Shown: positions 1 to 7,825 of the stretch, piece by piece | How the letters are laid out: each line of letters opens with the position of its first letter | How positions within the stretch are numbered: position 1 is the stretch's first letter | Assembly (NCBI GenBank): GCA_035650215.1 | Contig: DASRIC010000057.1 | Span: forward strand, 1 to 24,773 | Direction of reading: 5' to 3' | Source of the DNA: JACVRW01 sp035650215 | GTDB lineage: Bacteria > Actinomycetota > Thermoleophilia > Solirubrobacterales > Thermoleophilaceae | DNA: 24,773 nt | Notes under the pieces: model-generated | Database searches by the model: none | Seen by the model: only the letters and a program-made list of their open reading frames with translations | What the model was told of the DNA's origin: nothing | Program-made: the position numbers and the translations under genes

Positions 1-1269
1 CTCCACGCGGTTCTCGCGAACGGCCTCGACGCGCAGCGAGTAGCCGTTCGCCTGCACCATGTCGCCGCGGTTCGGCAGCCGGCCGAGCTCGCCGAACACG
101 AACCCGCCGACCGAGTTGTAGGCCTCCGAGTCCACCGGCAGGTCCAGGCCGTAGTCGGTGAGGTCCGTGATCGGCACGTGACCGCGCACCCACCAGTCGC
201 CGTTCGCCAGCCGCCGCACGCCGGCAACGGCGGGGTCGGTCTCGTCGGCGATCTCGCCCACGACCTCCTCGATGATGTCCTCGATCGTGACGATGCCGGC
301 GGTGCGCCCGTACTCGTCGACCACCACCGCCATCGACGCGCGCTCGCGCTGGAGGTCCGCGAGCAGATCGTCGAGCGGCTTGGTCTCCGGAACGATCAGC
401 GCGTCCTTGACGCTGGCCTCGATCGAGGCGTGCGGGCCTTCGGTCATCAGTCGCCGGGCCAGCGAGTTCGAGTGCACCACGCCGCGAATGCGGTCGGTGT
501 TGTCCTCCTCCGTCACCACCAGGCGGGTGTGTCCCGAGTCGACGCAGCGGCGCAGCGCCGCCTCGGCCGTCTCGGACGCGTCGCAGGTGACGACGGCTGG
601 GATCGGCGTCATCACCTGGCGGGCCTGCTGCTCGTGCAGATGAAAGACGCCGGAGAGCATGCCGGCCTCGCCCGGGTCGATCTTGCCGCCATGGGCGCTG
701 CGCGCGATCAGGAGCTTTAAGTCGTCGGAGGAGCTCACCTCCTCGAACTCCGCGCGCGCGTCGACCCCGAGAACCCGGAGGATCGCGTTCGACGCCGTGT
801 TGAGGAGTCCGATGAAGGGCCGGAAGCCGACCCGGAACCAGTGCAGCGGGCGCGCCACCCGGAGGGCGGTCGGCTCGGCGTGCACGATCGCGAAGATCTT
901 CGGCACCTGCTCGCCGAAGGTGATGTGCAGCGCGGTGGTGATCAGCAGGGCGATGCCGATCGAGATCGTGAGCGAGAGCCCGTGCGAGATCGAGTCGCCG
1001 AGCACGTCCTCGATCAGGCTCGCGATCGCGGGCTCGCCCATGAATCCGATGCCGAGCGAGGCCATCGTGATGCCGAGCTGGCAGGCGGCGAGGTACTCGT
1101 CGATCTTGTCGAGCTGCACGAGCACGAGTCGCGCCGTGCGCTTGCCCTCGTCCCGCATCACCTCGAGGCGCCCCTCACGGGCGCGCACGAGCGCGAACTC
1201 GGCCGCGACGAAGAAGCCGTTCAGCGCCACCAGCACGGCGACGCCGAGGAGCAGGAGCAGCTCGGTCAT
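1..1269 (-). CDS. CNNM/HlyC-CorC family membrane protein with CBS pair (partial, 3' end off the left edge)
   Basis: The 423 visible residues start at ATG 1269 and run off the left edge without a stop. Residues 1–~190 form a DUF21/CNNM-type membrane domain, with hydrophobic segments near 3–25, 62–85 and 98–116 and the family-typical GEQVPK at about 119–124. A CBS pair follows (about 205–345), with a VMTPIPAV start and a VDEYGRTAGIVTIEDIIEE signature near 315–335. The last visible part (RGHVPITDL onward) looks like the start of the C-terminal CorC/HlyC domain. Relatives are linked to magnesium or cobalt export and sodium-dependent ion transport; the old name hemolysin C is misleading. The substrate cannot be read from the sequence. 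It is divergent from the cobalamin-binding gene across 146 bp. Confidence 0.9.
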   Translation of the reverse strand, partial: MTELLLLLGVAVLVALNGFFVAAEFALVRAREGRLEVMRDEGKRTARLVLVQLDKIDEYLAACQLGITMASLGIGFMGEPAIASLIEDVLGDSISHGLSLTISIGIALLITTALHITFGEQVPKIFAIVHAEPTALRVARPLHWFRVGFRPFIGLLNTASNAILRVLGVDARAEFEEVSSSDDLKLLIARSAHGGKIDPGEAGMLSGVFHLHEQQARQVMTPIPAVVTCDASETAEAALRRCVDSGHTRLVVTEEDNTDRIRGVVHSNSLARRLMTEGPHASIEASVKDALIVPETKPLDDLLADLQRERASMAVVVDEYGRTAGIVTIEDIIEEVVGEIADETDPAVAGVRRLANGDWWVRGHVPITDLTDYGLDLPVDSEAYNSVGGFVFGELGRLPNRGDMVQANGYSLRVEAVRENRVE

Positions 1270-1415
1270 CTCAGACCGGGGGCCAAATCACGGCCCTGTG
1301 GCTTGGTACTTCGGGGTCGATCGTCGTCGCTCATCGGCGGACGCCGCGAGCGTAGCAGAGCTTCAGCGGGCGGATTACGCGTCGGCCGAGAGGCGATCGT
1401 GCCATCCTCGTTCCC

Positions 1416-2324
1416 GTGCGCATCGCTTCACTCGTCCCGTCCGCGACGGAGATGCTCTTCGCCCTCGGGGTAGGCGACCGCGTGGTCGCGGTCACCCACG
1501 AGTGCGATCACCCGCCGGGGGTGGAGCAGCTCCCCCATCTCACCCGTAGCGTGATCGGCGAGGGGCTTGCGGCGGCTGAGATCGACGCGGCCGTGCGCGA
1601 GCGGACCGAGCGGGGCGAGTCGCTCTACGAGCTCGACGGGGACCTGCTCGAGGACCTCGCGGTGGACCTGATCGTGACCCAGGCCGTGTGCGAGGTGTGC
1701 GCCGTCTCGTTCGACGACGTGCGCGCGCTGGCCGAGCGCATGCCCACCCACCCGAGCGTGCTCTCGCTCGACCCGTCGACGCTCGGGGAGGTGCTCGCCG
1801 ACCTCCCGCGGCTGGCGGAGGCGGCGGGCGTCCCCGAGGCCGGCGAGCGGCTCGCCGAGGAGGCCGCCGAGCGCATCGAGGAGGTGGAGCTGGCCGTGTA
1901 CGACGACCCCCACCCGCGCGTTGCCGCGCTCGAGTGGCTCGACCCCGTGTTCGTGGGCGGTCACTGGGTGCCGCAGATGATCGAGCTGGCCGGCGGCGAG
2001 GACATGCTCGGCATGCCCGGCGAGAAGTCCCGGACGGTCGACTGGGCCGAGGTGCGCGCCACGGCTCCCGAGATCGTGATCTCGATGCCGTGCGGCTACT
2101 ACGCCGAGCAGGCGGCCGCCGAGACGATGCTCCAGCGCGAGCGACTCGCGGAGCTCGGGGCGCGCGTGATCGCGGTCGACGCCGCCGCCTACTTCTCGCG
2201 GCCGGGTCCGCGCCTGGTGGACGGGATCGAGCTGCTCGGCCACCTGTTCCACCCCGAAGCGATCCCGGCGCCGCCCGGGCGCCGCTCGATCGAGATCGAC
2301 CTCGAGCGCGCGCCGGCGCCCTAA
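1416..2324 (+). CDS. Cobalamin-binding (BtuF-like) substrate-binding-fold protein
   Basis: The 302-residue protein begins at GTG 1416 with RIASLVPSATEMLFALG, the characteristic opening of the BtuF/FepB-type periplasmic-binding fold. Further typical segments are VTHECDHPP (about 28–36) and ELAGGEDMLG (about 190–200). The visible start gives no signal peptide or lipobox, as in the soluble cobalamin-binding relatives common in bacteria. It could therefore be a cytosolic corrinoid-binding protein rather than a transporter component. No btuC or btuD gene lies nearby. No clear Shine-Dalgarno precedes the GTG. Its TAA stop at 2322–2324 overlaps the stop of the converging rhomboid gene. Vitamin B12 as ligand is inferred from the family; a siderophore or haem cannot be excluded. 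Confidence 0.82.
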   Translation: MRIASLVPSATEMLFALGVGDRVVAVTHECDHPPGVEQLPHLTRSVIGEGLAAAEIDAAVRERTERGESLYELDGDLLEDLAVDLIVTQAVCEVCAVSFDDVRALAERMPTHPSVLSLDPSTLGEVLADLPRLAEAAGVPEAGERLAEEAAERIEEVELAVYDDPHPRVAALEWLDPVFVGGHWVPQMIELAGGEDMLGMPGEKSRTVDWAEVRATAPEIVISMPCGYYAEQAAAETMLQRERLAELGARVIAVDAAAYFSRPGPRLVDGIELLGHLFHPEAIPAPPGRRSIEIDLERAPAP

Positions 2325-3136
2325 CCGGCCACCATGATCGAGCCCGCCACGGCGGCGGCGCCGACCGCCGCGCACAGCACGGTCGACGCGGTCTCGGGCA
2401 GCCGCACCCGGTCGCCCGCGCCGAACATGATGAGCGCGCAGATCGTGCCGCCGATGAGACCGCCGATGTGGCCGCCGATCGAGATGTTGAAGCCGGGCGC
2501 GAAGGTGATCGCCAGGTTGAGCAGGATCCAGATCCCGAGACCGCTCTCCATGATCGGGATGCCGCGGCGGCGCATCACCACGACCGCCGCGCCCATCAGG
2601 CCGAAGATCGCGCCCGAGGCGCCGACCGTGAGCGCGTCGGGCTCCACCACGAGGGCCCCGAACGAGCCCGCCAGCAGCGAGACGAAGTAGATCGTGGCGA
2701 ACCGGAGCCTCCCGATCGCAGGCTCGAGCAGCCCGCCCAGGATGTAGAGCGAGAACATGTTGAAGAACAGGTGCAGGAAGCCGGCGTGCAGGAAGCCAGC
2801 GGTCAGGAGCCGGTAGTACTCGCCCTGCTCGATTGTGAACCCGGACAAGCCGCCCTCGGTCACGAGCGTGCTGCCGCCGACCGAGCCGCCCGACGCGCTC
2901 GCGCCGCCGAGCACCGCCCCGATCCCCACCAGCACGTTGATCCCGATCAGGAGGTAGGTGAGCGTGGGCTCGTCCGTCCCCGAGCGCACGGTGCGAGCCT
3001 TGGTGCGCTGCCGCGCGCACTCGGGACAGCGCATGCCCACCGGCGTGGTGGTCATGCAGTCCGGGCAGATGGGCCGGTCGCAGTTCGAGCAGCGAACGCC
3101 CGTCTCGCGATTCGGGTGGCGATAGCACGTCTCCAT
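2321..3136 (-). CDS. Rhomboid family intramembrane serine protease with N-terminal zinc-binding domain
   Basis: This 271-residue protein cleaves membrane proteins within the bilayer, judging by its family. An N-terminal cysteine/histidine cluster (C4, H7, C16, C19, C24, C27, C37, C40) resembles a B-box or zinc ribbon. Six or so hydrophobic segments follow from about residue 58. The rhomboid hallmarks are present: HLFFN at 122–126, the catalytic serine in GASGAIFG (S174), and the catalytic histidine in GGHIGGLIGG (H223), giving a complete Ser-His dyad. A glycine/serine-rich loop (about 77–90) separates the first helix from the rest. The start at ATG 3136 is the only one that keeps the full zinc domain. 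It may be co-transcribed with the anti-sigma gene upstream on the same strand (41 bp apart). The substrate is unknown; an anti-sigma factor would be a speculative candidate. Confidence 0.92.
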   Translation of the reverse strand: METCYRHPNRETGVRCSNCDRPICPDCMTTTPVGMRCPECARQRTKARTVRSGTDEPTLTYLLIGINVLVGIGAVLGGASASGGSVGGSTLVTEGGLSGFTIEQGEYYRLLTAGFLHAGFLHLFFNMFSLYILGGLLEPAIGRLRFATIYFVSLLAGSFGALVVEPDALTVGASGAIFGLMGAAVVVMRRRGIPIMESGLGIWILLNLAITFAPGFNISIGGHIGGLIGGTICALIMFGAGDRVRLPETASTVLCAAVGAAAVAGSIMVAG

Positions 3137-3177
3137 CGGCGGAGGCCCAGACTAGATGACCCGTTCTGACGCGAGTG

Positions 3178-3918
3178 CTACAGAGGAACGCTGAGGATCG
3201 GCTCCTCGCTCGGCGCGCGAGCGCCGCCCCGCAGCTCGCGTGTGATCAGCACCGCCTGCGCGTCGCTCAGGTCGTCCGGCACGGCGACGGCGCCGCCGCC
3301 GTCGTCCGCCACCTCGAACGTGGGCTGGGGCACGATGCTGCCGTTGTCCTCCTGCACCCAGGCCTGGTAGACGCGCCCCGGCCCGAGGGCGGGCATGCCC
3401 TGCACGCGCAGGATTGCGCCGTCGGCGCCGCCGCCCTCCACCCGCAACGTGCCACTCGCCTGGGGGATGCGCGACTCGTCGACCGTCGCGACGATGGTGC
3501 GTGCGCCGCCGTCATCCTCGCCGCCGAGCTGGGCCACGCCGAAGCCGGCCACGAGGCCCAGCAGCAGCGCCCCCGCCACCAGGGCGGGCCGCACCAGCGA
3601 CCCGCTCGGCGCGAGTCGCCGCCAGAACGGGACGCGCGGGGGCGCGGTCTCCGGCGCGTGCTCGGGCTCCGGCTCGCGCTCCGACGCCTCGCGTTCCACG
3701 ACCGCCATGAGCGAGGACCTGAGGCTGGGCGGGGGCGCCACCTGCTCGACCGAGCGCGGCAGCGCGTTCGCCGCCGGCCGCAGGCGCTCCACCTCGTCGC
3801 GGCAGACGCCACAGGTGGCCATGTGGCGCTCGAAAGCCTGGTATTCGAGATCGGTCAGCGCGCCGAGCAGGTACGCGCCGATCTCCTGCTGATAGCTCTC
3901 GTGATCGCGAGTCGTCAT
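3178..3918 (-). CDS. Anti-sigma factor, zinc-finger/RskA type
   Basis: The 246-residue protein is a predicted membrane-anchored anti-sigma factor for the ECF sigma encoded just upstream. Its N-terminal cytoplasmic domain carries the ZAS zinc motif HxxxCxxC (H32, C36, C39) within RHMATCGVCRDEV. A charged, proline-rich linker follows (about 75–105), then one membrane helix (about 111–131). The extracytoplasmic C-terminal part (about 140–246) resembles the RskA domain, with GRVYQAWVQEDNG and a conserved ending. Its ATG overlaps the sigma stop by 4 nt (ATGA), the normal layout for a translationally coupled sigma/anti-sigma pair. Release of the sigma probably involves proteolysis of this protein. 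The signal sensed is not visible. Confidence 0.9.
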   Translation of the reverse strand: MTTRDHESYQQEIGAYLLGALTDLEYQAFERHMATCGVCRDEVERLRPAANALPRSVEQVAPPPSLRSSLMAVVEREASEREPEPEHAPETAPPRVPFWRRLAPSGSLVRPALVAGALLLGLVAGFGVAQLGGEDDGGARTIVATVDESRIPQASGTLRVEGGGADGAILRVQGMPALGPGRVYQAWVQEDNGSIVPQPTFEVADDGGGAVAVPDDLSDAQAVLITRELRGGARAPSEEPILSVPL

Positions 3919-4499
3919 GCGAATCCCCCCGCCGCGTAGCCCTGCGCGAGCTGCCGGCGCATCTTGTCGAGGCCGAGTCGCATCCGGCCCTTGATCGTTC
4001 CTACGGGCTCGTCGAGCAATTCGGCTATCTGGCTGTGGCTGAAGCCGCCGAAGTAGGCCAGCTCGATCGTCCTGCGCTGGTCGTCAGGCAGCGTGTCCAG
4101 CGCGTTTCGCACCGTCCGCGACTCCTCCCGCCGCGCGGCCTCGACCTCCGTGCGCTCGGGCGCCTCGTAGCGCTCCTCGATCCCTTCCACCGTCTCCCGC
4201 CGACGGTCGTGGACGACGTTGCGCCGCAGGGCATCGATCGTCCGGTTGTGGACGATCCCGAGCACCCAGGTTCGCACGCTGCCCCGCGTCTGGTCGTAGC
4301 GCATCCGGCTGCGCCAGATCGACAGGAAGGCCTCCTGGGTCACGTCCTCGGCGGTGACCCGGTTGCCCACCATCCGGTAGGCGAGCGAGAACGCCGCGCC
4401 GCCATGACGGTCGTAGAGCAGCTCGAAGGCACGGGGGCTCCCGTGCTGGACGAGCTGCATCACCTCCTCGTCGGCGAGGTTCCGGATGTCACCTGCCAT
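3915..4499 (-). CDS. ECF RNA polymerase sigma factor (SigK-like)
   Basis: I choose ATG 4499 (194 residues). It is preceded by AGGA about 8 nt upstream. A longer in-frame ATG at 4559 would overlap the divergent gene's start and lacks such a site. Region 2 spans about 24–90 (RAFELLYDRHGG, then MVGNRVTAEDVTQEAFLSIW). Region 4 spans about 130–185, ending in a helix-turn-helix with SHSQIAELLDEPVGTIKGRM. It directs RNA polymerase to a small regulon and should be held inactive by the overlapping zinc anti-sigma downstream. The first in-frame residues before 4499 do not resemble sigma region 1. SigK-like is a family resemblance, not an established orthology. Confidence 0.92.
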   Translation of the reverse strand: MAGDIRNLADEEVMQLVQHGSPRAFELLYDRHGGAAFSLAYRMVGNRVTAEDVTQEAFLSIWRSRMRYDQTRGSVRTWVLGIVHNRTIDALRRNVVHDRRRETVEGIEERYEAPERTEVEAARREESRTVRNALDTLPDDQRRTIELAYFGGFSHSQIAELLDEPVGTIKGRMRLGLDKMRRQLAQGYAAGGFA

Positions 4500-4557
4500 A
4501 TCGTGCTTCCTACGCGGCGGAGGGTTGACCGGATCAGCCGCGAATCCATCATCCACC

Positions 4558-4998
4558 ATGGACGACGAACGCTCTCCCGCTGAGGTCTACGCCTTGGTGA
4601 TCGGCCTGGCGCTGGTTGCGGCCGGGATCGCGGGCTTCTTCTACAACGCGAGCTTCGACACCGGCGACGGCCTCGAGCGCGATGCCGTGCTCGGAATCCT
4701 GGACGTGAACGGCTGGCACAACGTCGTCCACATCCTCACCGGCGCGCTCGGCCTCCTGGTGGCCCGTTCCTACGGCGGAGCGCGCACGTACGCGCTCGGG
4801 CTGGGGGTCGTCTACCTGTTGGTCGCGGCGCTCGGCTTCGCGGCGGGCAGCGGCGACGAGATCCTGGGTCTCGTGCCCGTGAACAGCGAGGACAACTGGC
4901 TGCACGTGCTGATCGGCATCGCGGGGATCGGCGCCGGGCTGGCCACGCCCGCCTCACCGCCGCCGAGCCTCGCGCGCGAGACGCCGGCCGAGGCTTAG
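4558..4998 (+). CDS. DUF4383 domain-containing membrane protein
   Basis: This 146-residue integral membrane protein has four hydrophobic segments, at about 12–30, 52–68, 76–98 and 115–135. It shows the pattern of the actinobacterial DUF4383 family: DVNGWHNVVHILTGALGLL, then RTYALGLGVVYLLVAALGF, then NSEDNWLHVLIGIAGI. The paired histidines after NGW and NW are typical of the family. The function is unknown. I use ATG 4558; an open upstream extension adds 24 residues with no membrane-protein character. No Shine-Dalgarno is seen. It is divergent from the ECF sigma, with 58 bp between the starts, so the sigma may control it. That is inference from layout only. Confidence 0.85.
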   Translation: MDDERSPAEVYALVIGLALVAAGIAGFFYNASFDTGDGLERDAVLGILDVNGWHNVVHILTGALGLLVARSYGGARTYALGLGVVYLLVAALGFAAGSGDEILGLVPVNSEDNWLHVLIGIAGIGAGLATPASPPPSLARETPAEA

Positions 4999-5002
4999 CG
5001 AC

Positions 5003-5338
5003 CTAGCGCCGCAGGCGCTTCTCGAGATCGGAGGCCACGTCGCGCATGCCCTTCTCGAGCGCGCGCAGGCCGGTCACGTTCCGCTTGCGCTGCTGCTGAC
5101 GCGCGCGCACGAGCACGAGCCCGCCGGCCGCCGCGGTGCCGACCACGATTGCCGCGGCCGTGGGTACCCAGTTGCGCGGGTCCCGCATCGCGGCGAGCTC
5201 CCAGTCGGCGAGCTCCTCGGCCGCGGCCTCCGTCAGCTCCGAGAAGCTGCGCTCGAGGCGGTCGCTCAAGAGCTCCGGCGGCTCCACCGGCATCAGGGCC
5301 GAGCGCAGCAGGCGCTCCACGCGTTCGACGTCACTCAT
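5003..5338 (-). CDS. Small single-pass membrane protein, candidate anti-sigma partner
   Basis: The 111-residue protein is not recognised as a known family. An acidic N-terminal segment (1–57, VERVERLLRSALMPVEPPELLSDRLE-like and predicted helical) precedes one membrane helix at about 58–78. A basic tail follows (ARQQQRKR, then a short coiled stretch to residue 111). Its ATG 5338 overlaps the end of the ECF sigma gene by 8 nt, so the two are probably translationally coupled. Position, size and the single helix suggest a minimal membrane anti-sigma or regulator. It lacks the HxxxCxxC zinc motif, and I see no anti-sigma domain signature. It stops 5 bp from the end of the converging DUF4383 gene. 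Confidence 0.75.
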   Translation of the reverse strand: MSDVERVERLLRSALMPVEPPELLSDRLERSFSELTEAAAEELADWELAAMRDPRNWVPTAAAIVVGTAAAGGLVLVRARQQQRKRNVTGLRALEKGMRDVASDLEKRLRR

Positions 5339-5867
5339 TGGCTCGCTCCTCCAGCCCCTGCTCGAGCTGCTTGATGGCCCTGTGGATCAGCACCTTGGTG
5401 GCTCCCTCCGACCGCCCCATAGCGCGCGCGATCTCGCGGTTGTCCATCCCGAGCGCGAAGCGCATGATGAGGGCCTCGCGGCGGTCGTCCGGAAGCTTGG
5501 ACACCCCCTCGAGCACCTCCTTCACCTCCTCGCGCTCCTCCACCACCTGCTCGGTGGCGATCGGCGCGCTGAGGATCGCGGCGTCCTCGAGGTTCGTCTG
5601 CGGCTTGCGTGAGCGGTCCCGGTAGTAGTTCGCGGCGAGGTTGTGGGCGATGCGGATCAGCCACGGTCGCAGCGGGCGCCCGTCCGACTCGCGCTGGGCG
5701 CGCTCGAAGTGCCGGTAGGCCTGCAGGAACGTCTGCTCGGTGAGGTCCTCGGCGTCGTGGTGGTTGCCGACCCGGTAGTAGCTGTAGCTGTAGACGTCGC
5801 GCAGGTGGGCGCGGTAGAGCTCGCTGAAGTCGCGGTCGAGCCGCTGCTTGTCGACGACCTCTGCCAC
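5331..5867 (-). CDS. ECF RNA polymerase sigma factor
   Basis: The 178-residue sigma-70 family protein begins at GTG 5867. Region 2 is at about 12–80, with DFSELYRAHLRDVYSYSYYR, then HHDAEDLTEQTFLQAYRHF and the region 2.4 WLIRIAHNLAANYYRD. Region 4 is at about 115–170, with LPDDRREALIMRFALGMDNREIARAMG followed by the recognition helix SEGATKVLIHRAIKQL. The gap between regions is short and there is no extra C-terminal domain. It lies 22 bp after the acyltransferase–GpsA fusion gene on the same strand and overlaps the small membrane-protein gene downstream. The promoters it recognises cannot be read from the sequence. No strong Shine-Dalgarno precedes the GTG. Confidence 0.9.
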   Translation of the reverse strand: MAEVVDKQRLDRDFSELYRAHLRDVYSYSYYRVGNHHDAEDLTEQTFLQAYRHFERAQRESDGRPLRPWLIRIAHNLAANYYRDRSRKPQTNLEDAAILSAPIATEQVVEEREEVKEVLEGVSKLPDDRREALIMRFALGMDNREIARAMGRSEGATKVLIHRAIKQLEQGLEERANE

Positions 5868-5889
5868 GCGTCACGGAGCCTACTCCCGG

Positions 5890-7146
5890 TCAGGCGGCGT
5901 GGCTCGCATGACGGCGCACCTCCGGGGCGGAGCGCTCGTCCTCGCGGCGGTGGTCGCTCGCCTCGACGTCGAGGCCGCCCGCCTCGAGCACGTCGCGGAG
6001 CTGGCGCCGCAGGTGGGCGTCGGCGGTGGCGATGGCGGCCGGCGCCCCCGGCTCGATCCTCGTCCGGCCGGGCTCGACGAGCGAGGCCACGGCCCGCGCG
6101 CGGACGCGTTCCGAGACGTAGCCCTCGGGGGTGCCGCCCAGCGGGGGCACGAGACCGCTCGAGGCCACCAGCACGGCCGAGCGGTCGCCGATCCGCGCAC
6201 CGATATCCCCCAGCAGCGCGGGCAGTTCCGCCCCGGGCACCGCGAGCACGACGAGGTCCACCCCGGCGAGCTCGATCTCGGGGACCGTCTTGATCTCGAT
6301 CGCCGGGTCCAGCGCGCGCGCCGACGACCCGTTCTGGGACAGCGACACCGCCTGCGGCGCGCTGCGACACCCGAGCTGCACCTCGAGGCTCGCGCGCGCG
6401 AGAACCGTTGCGAGCGCCTTGCCCGTCGAGCCGGCGCCCAGCACCGCCGCGGTGCGGAGCGGCGGGAGACCGCCGAGCCACTCCCACTGGAGCTGCACGC
6501 AGGGCCAGATGCGCTCGGTCACCTCACCGGCGAGGAAGGGCGAGGGGTCGGCCACGTGCGGGAAGGTGAGCGGCGGCCCGCAACGCACGTGCACCTTCAC
6601 CGGCTTGATCTTCCAGCCGTCGCGAGCGCCTTCACTGCCCGTGACCGCGATCGGGACGACCGGCTTCCCGCTCTCGAGAGCGAGCCGGCCCACCCCGCGC
6701 TTGGGCTTGCCGAGCGACCCGTTGCTGATCCTCGTGCCCTCCGGGAAGATCACCACCGCCTCTCCTCGCTCGAGCAGGGCGAGGGCGGTGGCCATCGACT
6801 CGTGGTCGGACGCGCCCCGTCTCAGCGGGAAGGCACCCATGCAGTTGAGGAACCAGGCGAGCAGCCGGTTCGTGAAGAGCTCCTGCTTGGCCATGAAGTA
6901 GACCGGGCGCCGGAGGCACACTCCGATCGCGAACGGGTCGAGGAAGCTTCGGTGGTTGGCCGCCAGGATCACGCCGCCCGCGGGGATGTGCTCGCGCCCG
7001 AGGCGCCGGACCCGGAAGTAGAGGAGCACGGCGTTCTTGATCAGCAGGCGCGCCGGCCAGTAGACGAGCGCGTTGATCCCGCGCCGCCGCGTTCGCTCGT
7101 GGTACTCCTCGAGCGGACGCGGGCTCAGCTTGCCTCCCCCGTACAT
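5890..7146 (-). CDS. PlsC-type acyltransferase fused to a truncated GpsA-like Rossmann domain
   Basis: The 418-residue protein has two parts. Residues ~40–200 are a 1-acylglycerol-3-phosphate acyltransferase domain with the HX4D motif in NHRSFLD (H65, D70), a FPEGTR block (134–139) and a late VVPIAVTGSEG block. Residues ~230–400 resemble the NAD-binding half of glycerol-3-phosphate dehydrogenase: GAGSTG (237–242), VDLVVLAVPGAELPALL, VLVASSGL and a segment like the family's EV-loop. The usual catalytic TKG lysine is replaced (SSG), and the helical substrate-binding domain is absent. The first half should acylate a lysophospholipid; the second is probably not a working dehydrogenase. The ATG at 7146 has no clear Shine-Dalgarno. 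The fusion joins two consecutive steps of phosphatidate synthesis. Confidence 0.85.
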   Translation of the reverse strand: MYGGGKLSPRPLEEYHERTRRRGINALVYWPARLLIKNAVLLYFRVRRLGREHIPAGGVILAANHRSFLDPFAIGVCLRRPVYFMAKQELFTNRLLAWFLNCMGAFPLRRGASDHESMATALALLERGEAVVIFPEGTRISNGSLGKPKRGVGRLALESGKPVVPIAVTGSEGARDGWKIKPVKVHVRCGPPLTFPHVADPSPFLAGEVTERIWPCVQLQWEWLGGLPPLRTAAVLGAGSTGKALATVLARASLEVQLGCRSAPQAVSLSQNGSSARALDPAIEIKTVPEIELAGVDLVVLAVPGAELPALLGDIGARIGDRSAVLVASSGLVPPLGGTPEGYVSERVRARAVASLVEPGRTRIEPGAPAAIATADAHLRRQLRDVLEAGGLDVEASDHRREDERSAPEVRRHASHAA

Positions 7147-7191
7147 GTCAACAGCTACCCGGGTCCGGTCGTGCCGTTACGCTGCTGCAAG

Positions 7192-7722
7192 ATGGACCTC
7201 AGACGGACACTCAACGGAGCCGTGGCCGGTGCCACCGCTGCCGCCATCTGGGCCGCGCAGCAGCCGCTCGACAAGCGCCTTCTCGGCACGCGCTACGACG
7301 ACGTCGAGCTGCTCGGAAAGCTGGTCACGCGCGGGCCGGGCTGGCCCGCCGCGGGGCTGGCGATCCACATGGCCAACGGCGCGGCGTTCGGGGCCGCCTA
7401 CGCCCTCGCTCGCCCTGTGCTGCCGATGCCCCCGCTGGCGGCGGGAGTCACGGCAGCGCTCGCCGAGCACCTCGGCGGCTGGCCGCTCGGTCGCCTTGCC
7501 GACCGCTACCACCCCGCTCGCTCCGAGCTCGAGCCGCTGTCGGGCAACGGCCGCGCGTTCGCGGCCGCCAGCTGGCGCCACCTCCTGTTCGGCCTCGTGC
7601 TCGCCGAGCTCGAGCGTCGCCTGAACGACGTGGCCGAGTTCGAGCCGCTCGAGCAGGTCCCGGTGGCTTCGAACGGTCACGGCAACATCGAGCGGGCGGC
7701 CGTGGGGGCGGGCGAGTCCTAG
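7192..7722 (+). CDS. Small alanine-rich membrane protein of unknown function
   Basis: The 176-residue protein is not recognised. It has a short basic start (MDLRRTLNG) and an Ala-rich helix at about 9–24. Further hydrophobic stretches are at about 55–72 and 78–95, and again around 125–140 (RHLLFGLVLAELERRL), so it probably has three to four membrane helices. The tail (about 150–176) is soluble and acidic. No Shine-Dalgarno precedes ATG 7192, but TACGCT ends 8 nt upstream, which fits a leaderless transcript. It is divergent from the acyltransferase fusion (45 bp between starts) and lies 20 bp before the tRNA gene. A much longer open frame upstream covers other genes antisense and is not coding. 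Confidence 0.72.
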   Translation: MDLRRTLNGAVAGATAAAIWAAQQPLDKRLLGTRYDDVELLGKLVTRGPGWPAAGLAIHMANGAAFGAAYALARPVLPMPPLAAGVTAALAEHLGGWPLGRLADRYHPARSELEPLSGNGRAFAAASWRHLLFGLVLAELERRLNDVAEFEPLEQVPVASNGHGNIERAAVGAGES

Positions 7723-7742
7723 ACTCGCCGGTGCAGCCACGC

Positions 7743-7816
7743 GCCGGAGTAGCTCAGTTGGCCAGAGCACCGCTCTTGTAAAGCGGGCGTCGCGGGTTCG
7801 AATCCCGCCTCCGGCT
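7743..7816 (+). tRNA. tRNA-Thr (anticodon TGT)
   Basis: The 74-nt sequence folds as a full cloverleaf. The acceptor stem is GCCGGAG with CTCCGGC, and the D stem is GCTC/GAGC. The anticodon stem is CCGCT/AGCGG with loop CTTGTAA (TGT at 7777–7779), and the T arm is GCGGG-TTCGAAT-CCCGC. The discriminator base is T, and the CCA end is not encoded. It reads ACA and related threonine codons. It lies tail to tail with sigH, only 9 bp from that gene's stop codon. Confidence 0.97.
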
Positions 7817-7825
7817 TCCTCCCGG

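Noticed and set aside
1278..1297. Short GGGCC…GGCCC inverted repeat in the divergent region
   Set aside because: A 5-bp GC-only stem is expected by chance at this base composition, and it has no T tract.
1428..3169. Long open frames antisense to or alongside the cobalamin-binding and rhomboid genes
   Set aside because: They are Arg/Gly/Ala/His-rich translations typical of off-frame GC-rich DNA and contain no domain, while the overlapping frames show clear families.
5868..5889. A frameshift hiding the missing GpsA C-terminal domain
   Set aside because: Only 22 bp separate the fusion's stop from the next gene, and no other frame there or inside the sigma gene reads like the dehydrogenase domain.
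7146..7151. TTGACA on the minus strand as a promoter for the acyltransferase gene
   Set aside because: It overlaps the start codon, and no −10-like hexamer stands 16–18 bp downstream.
5848..7191. Long plus-strand open frame before the small membrane protein at 7192
   Set aside because: It is antisense to the acyltransferase fusion and its translation has shadow composition. Only the part from 7192 reads as a protein.
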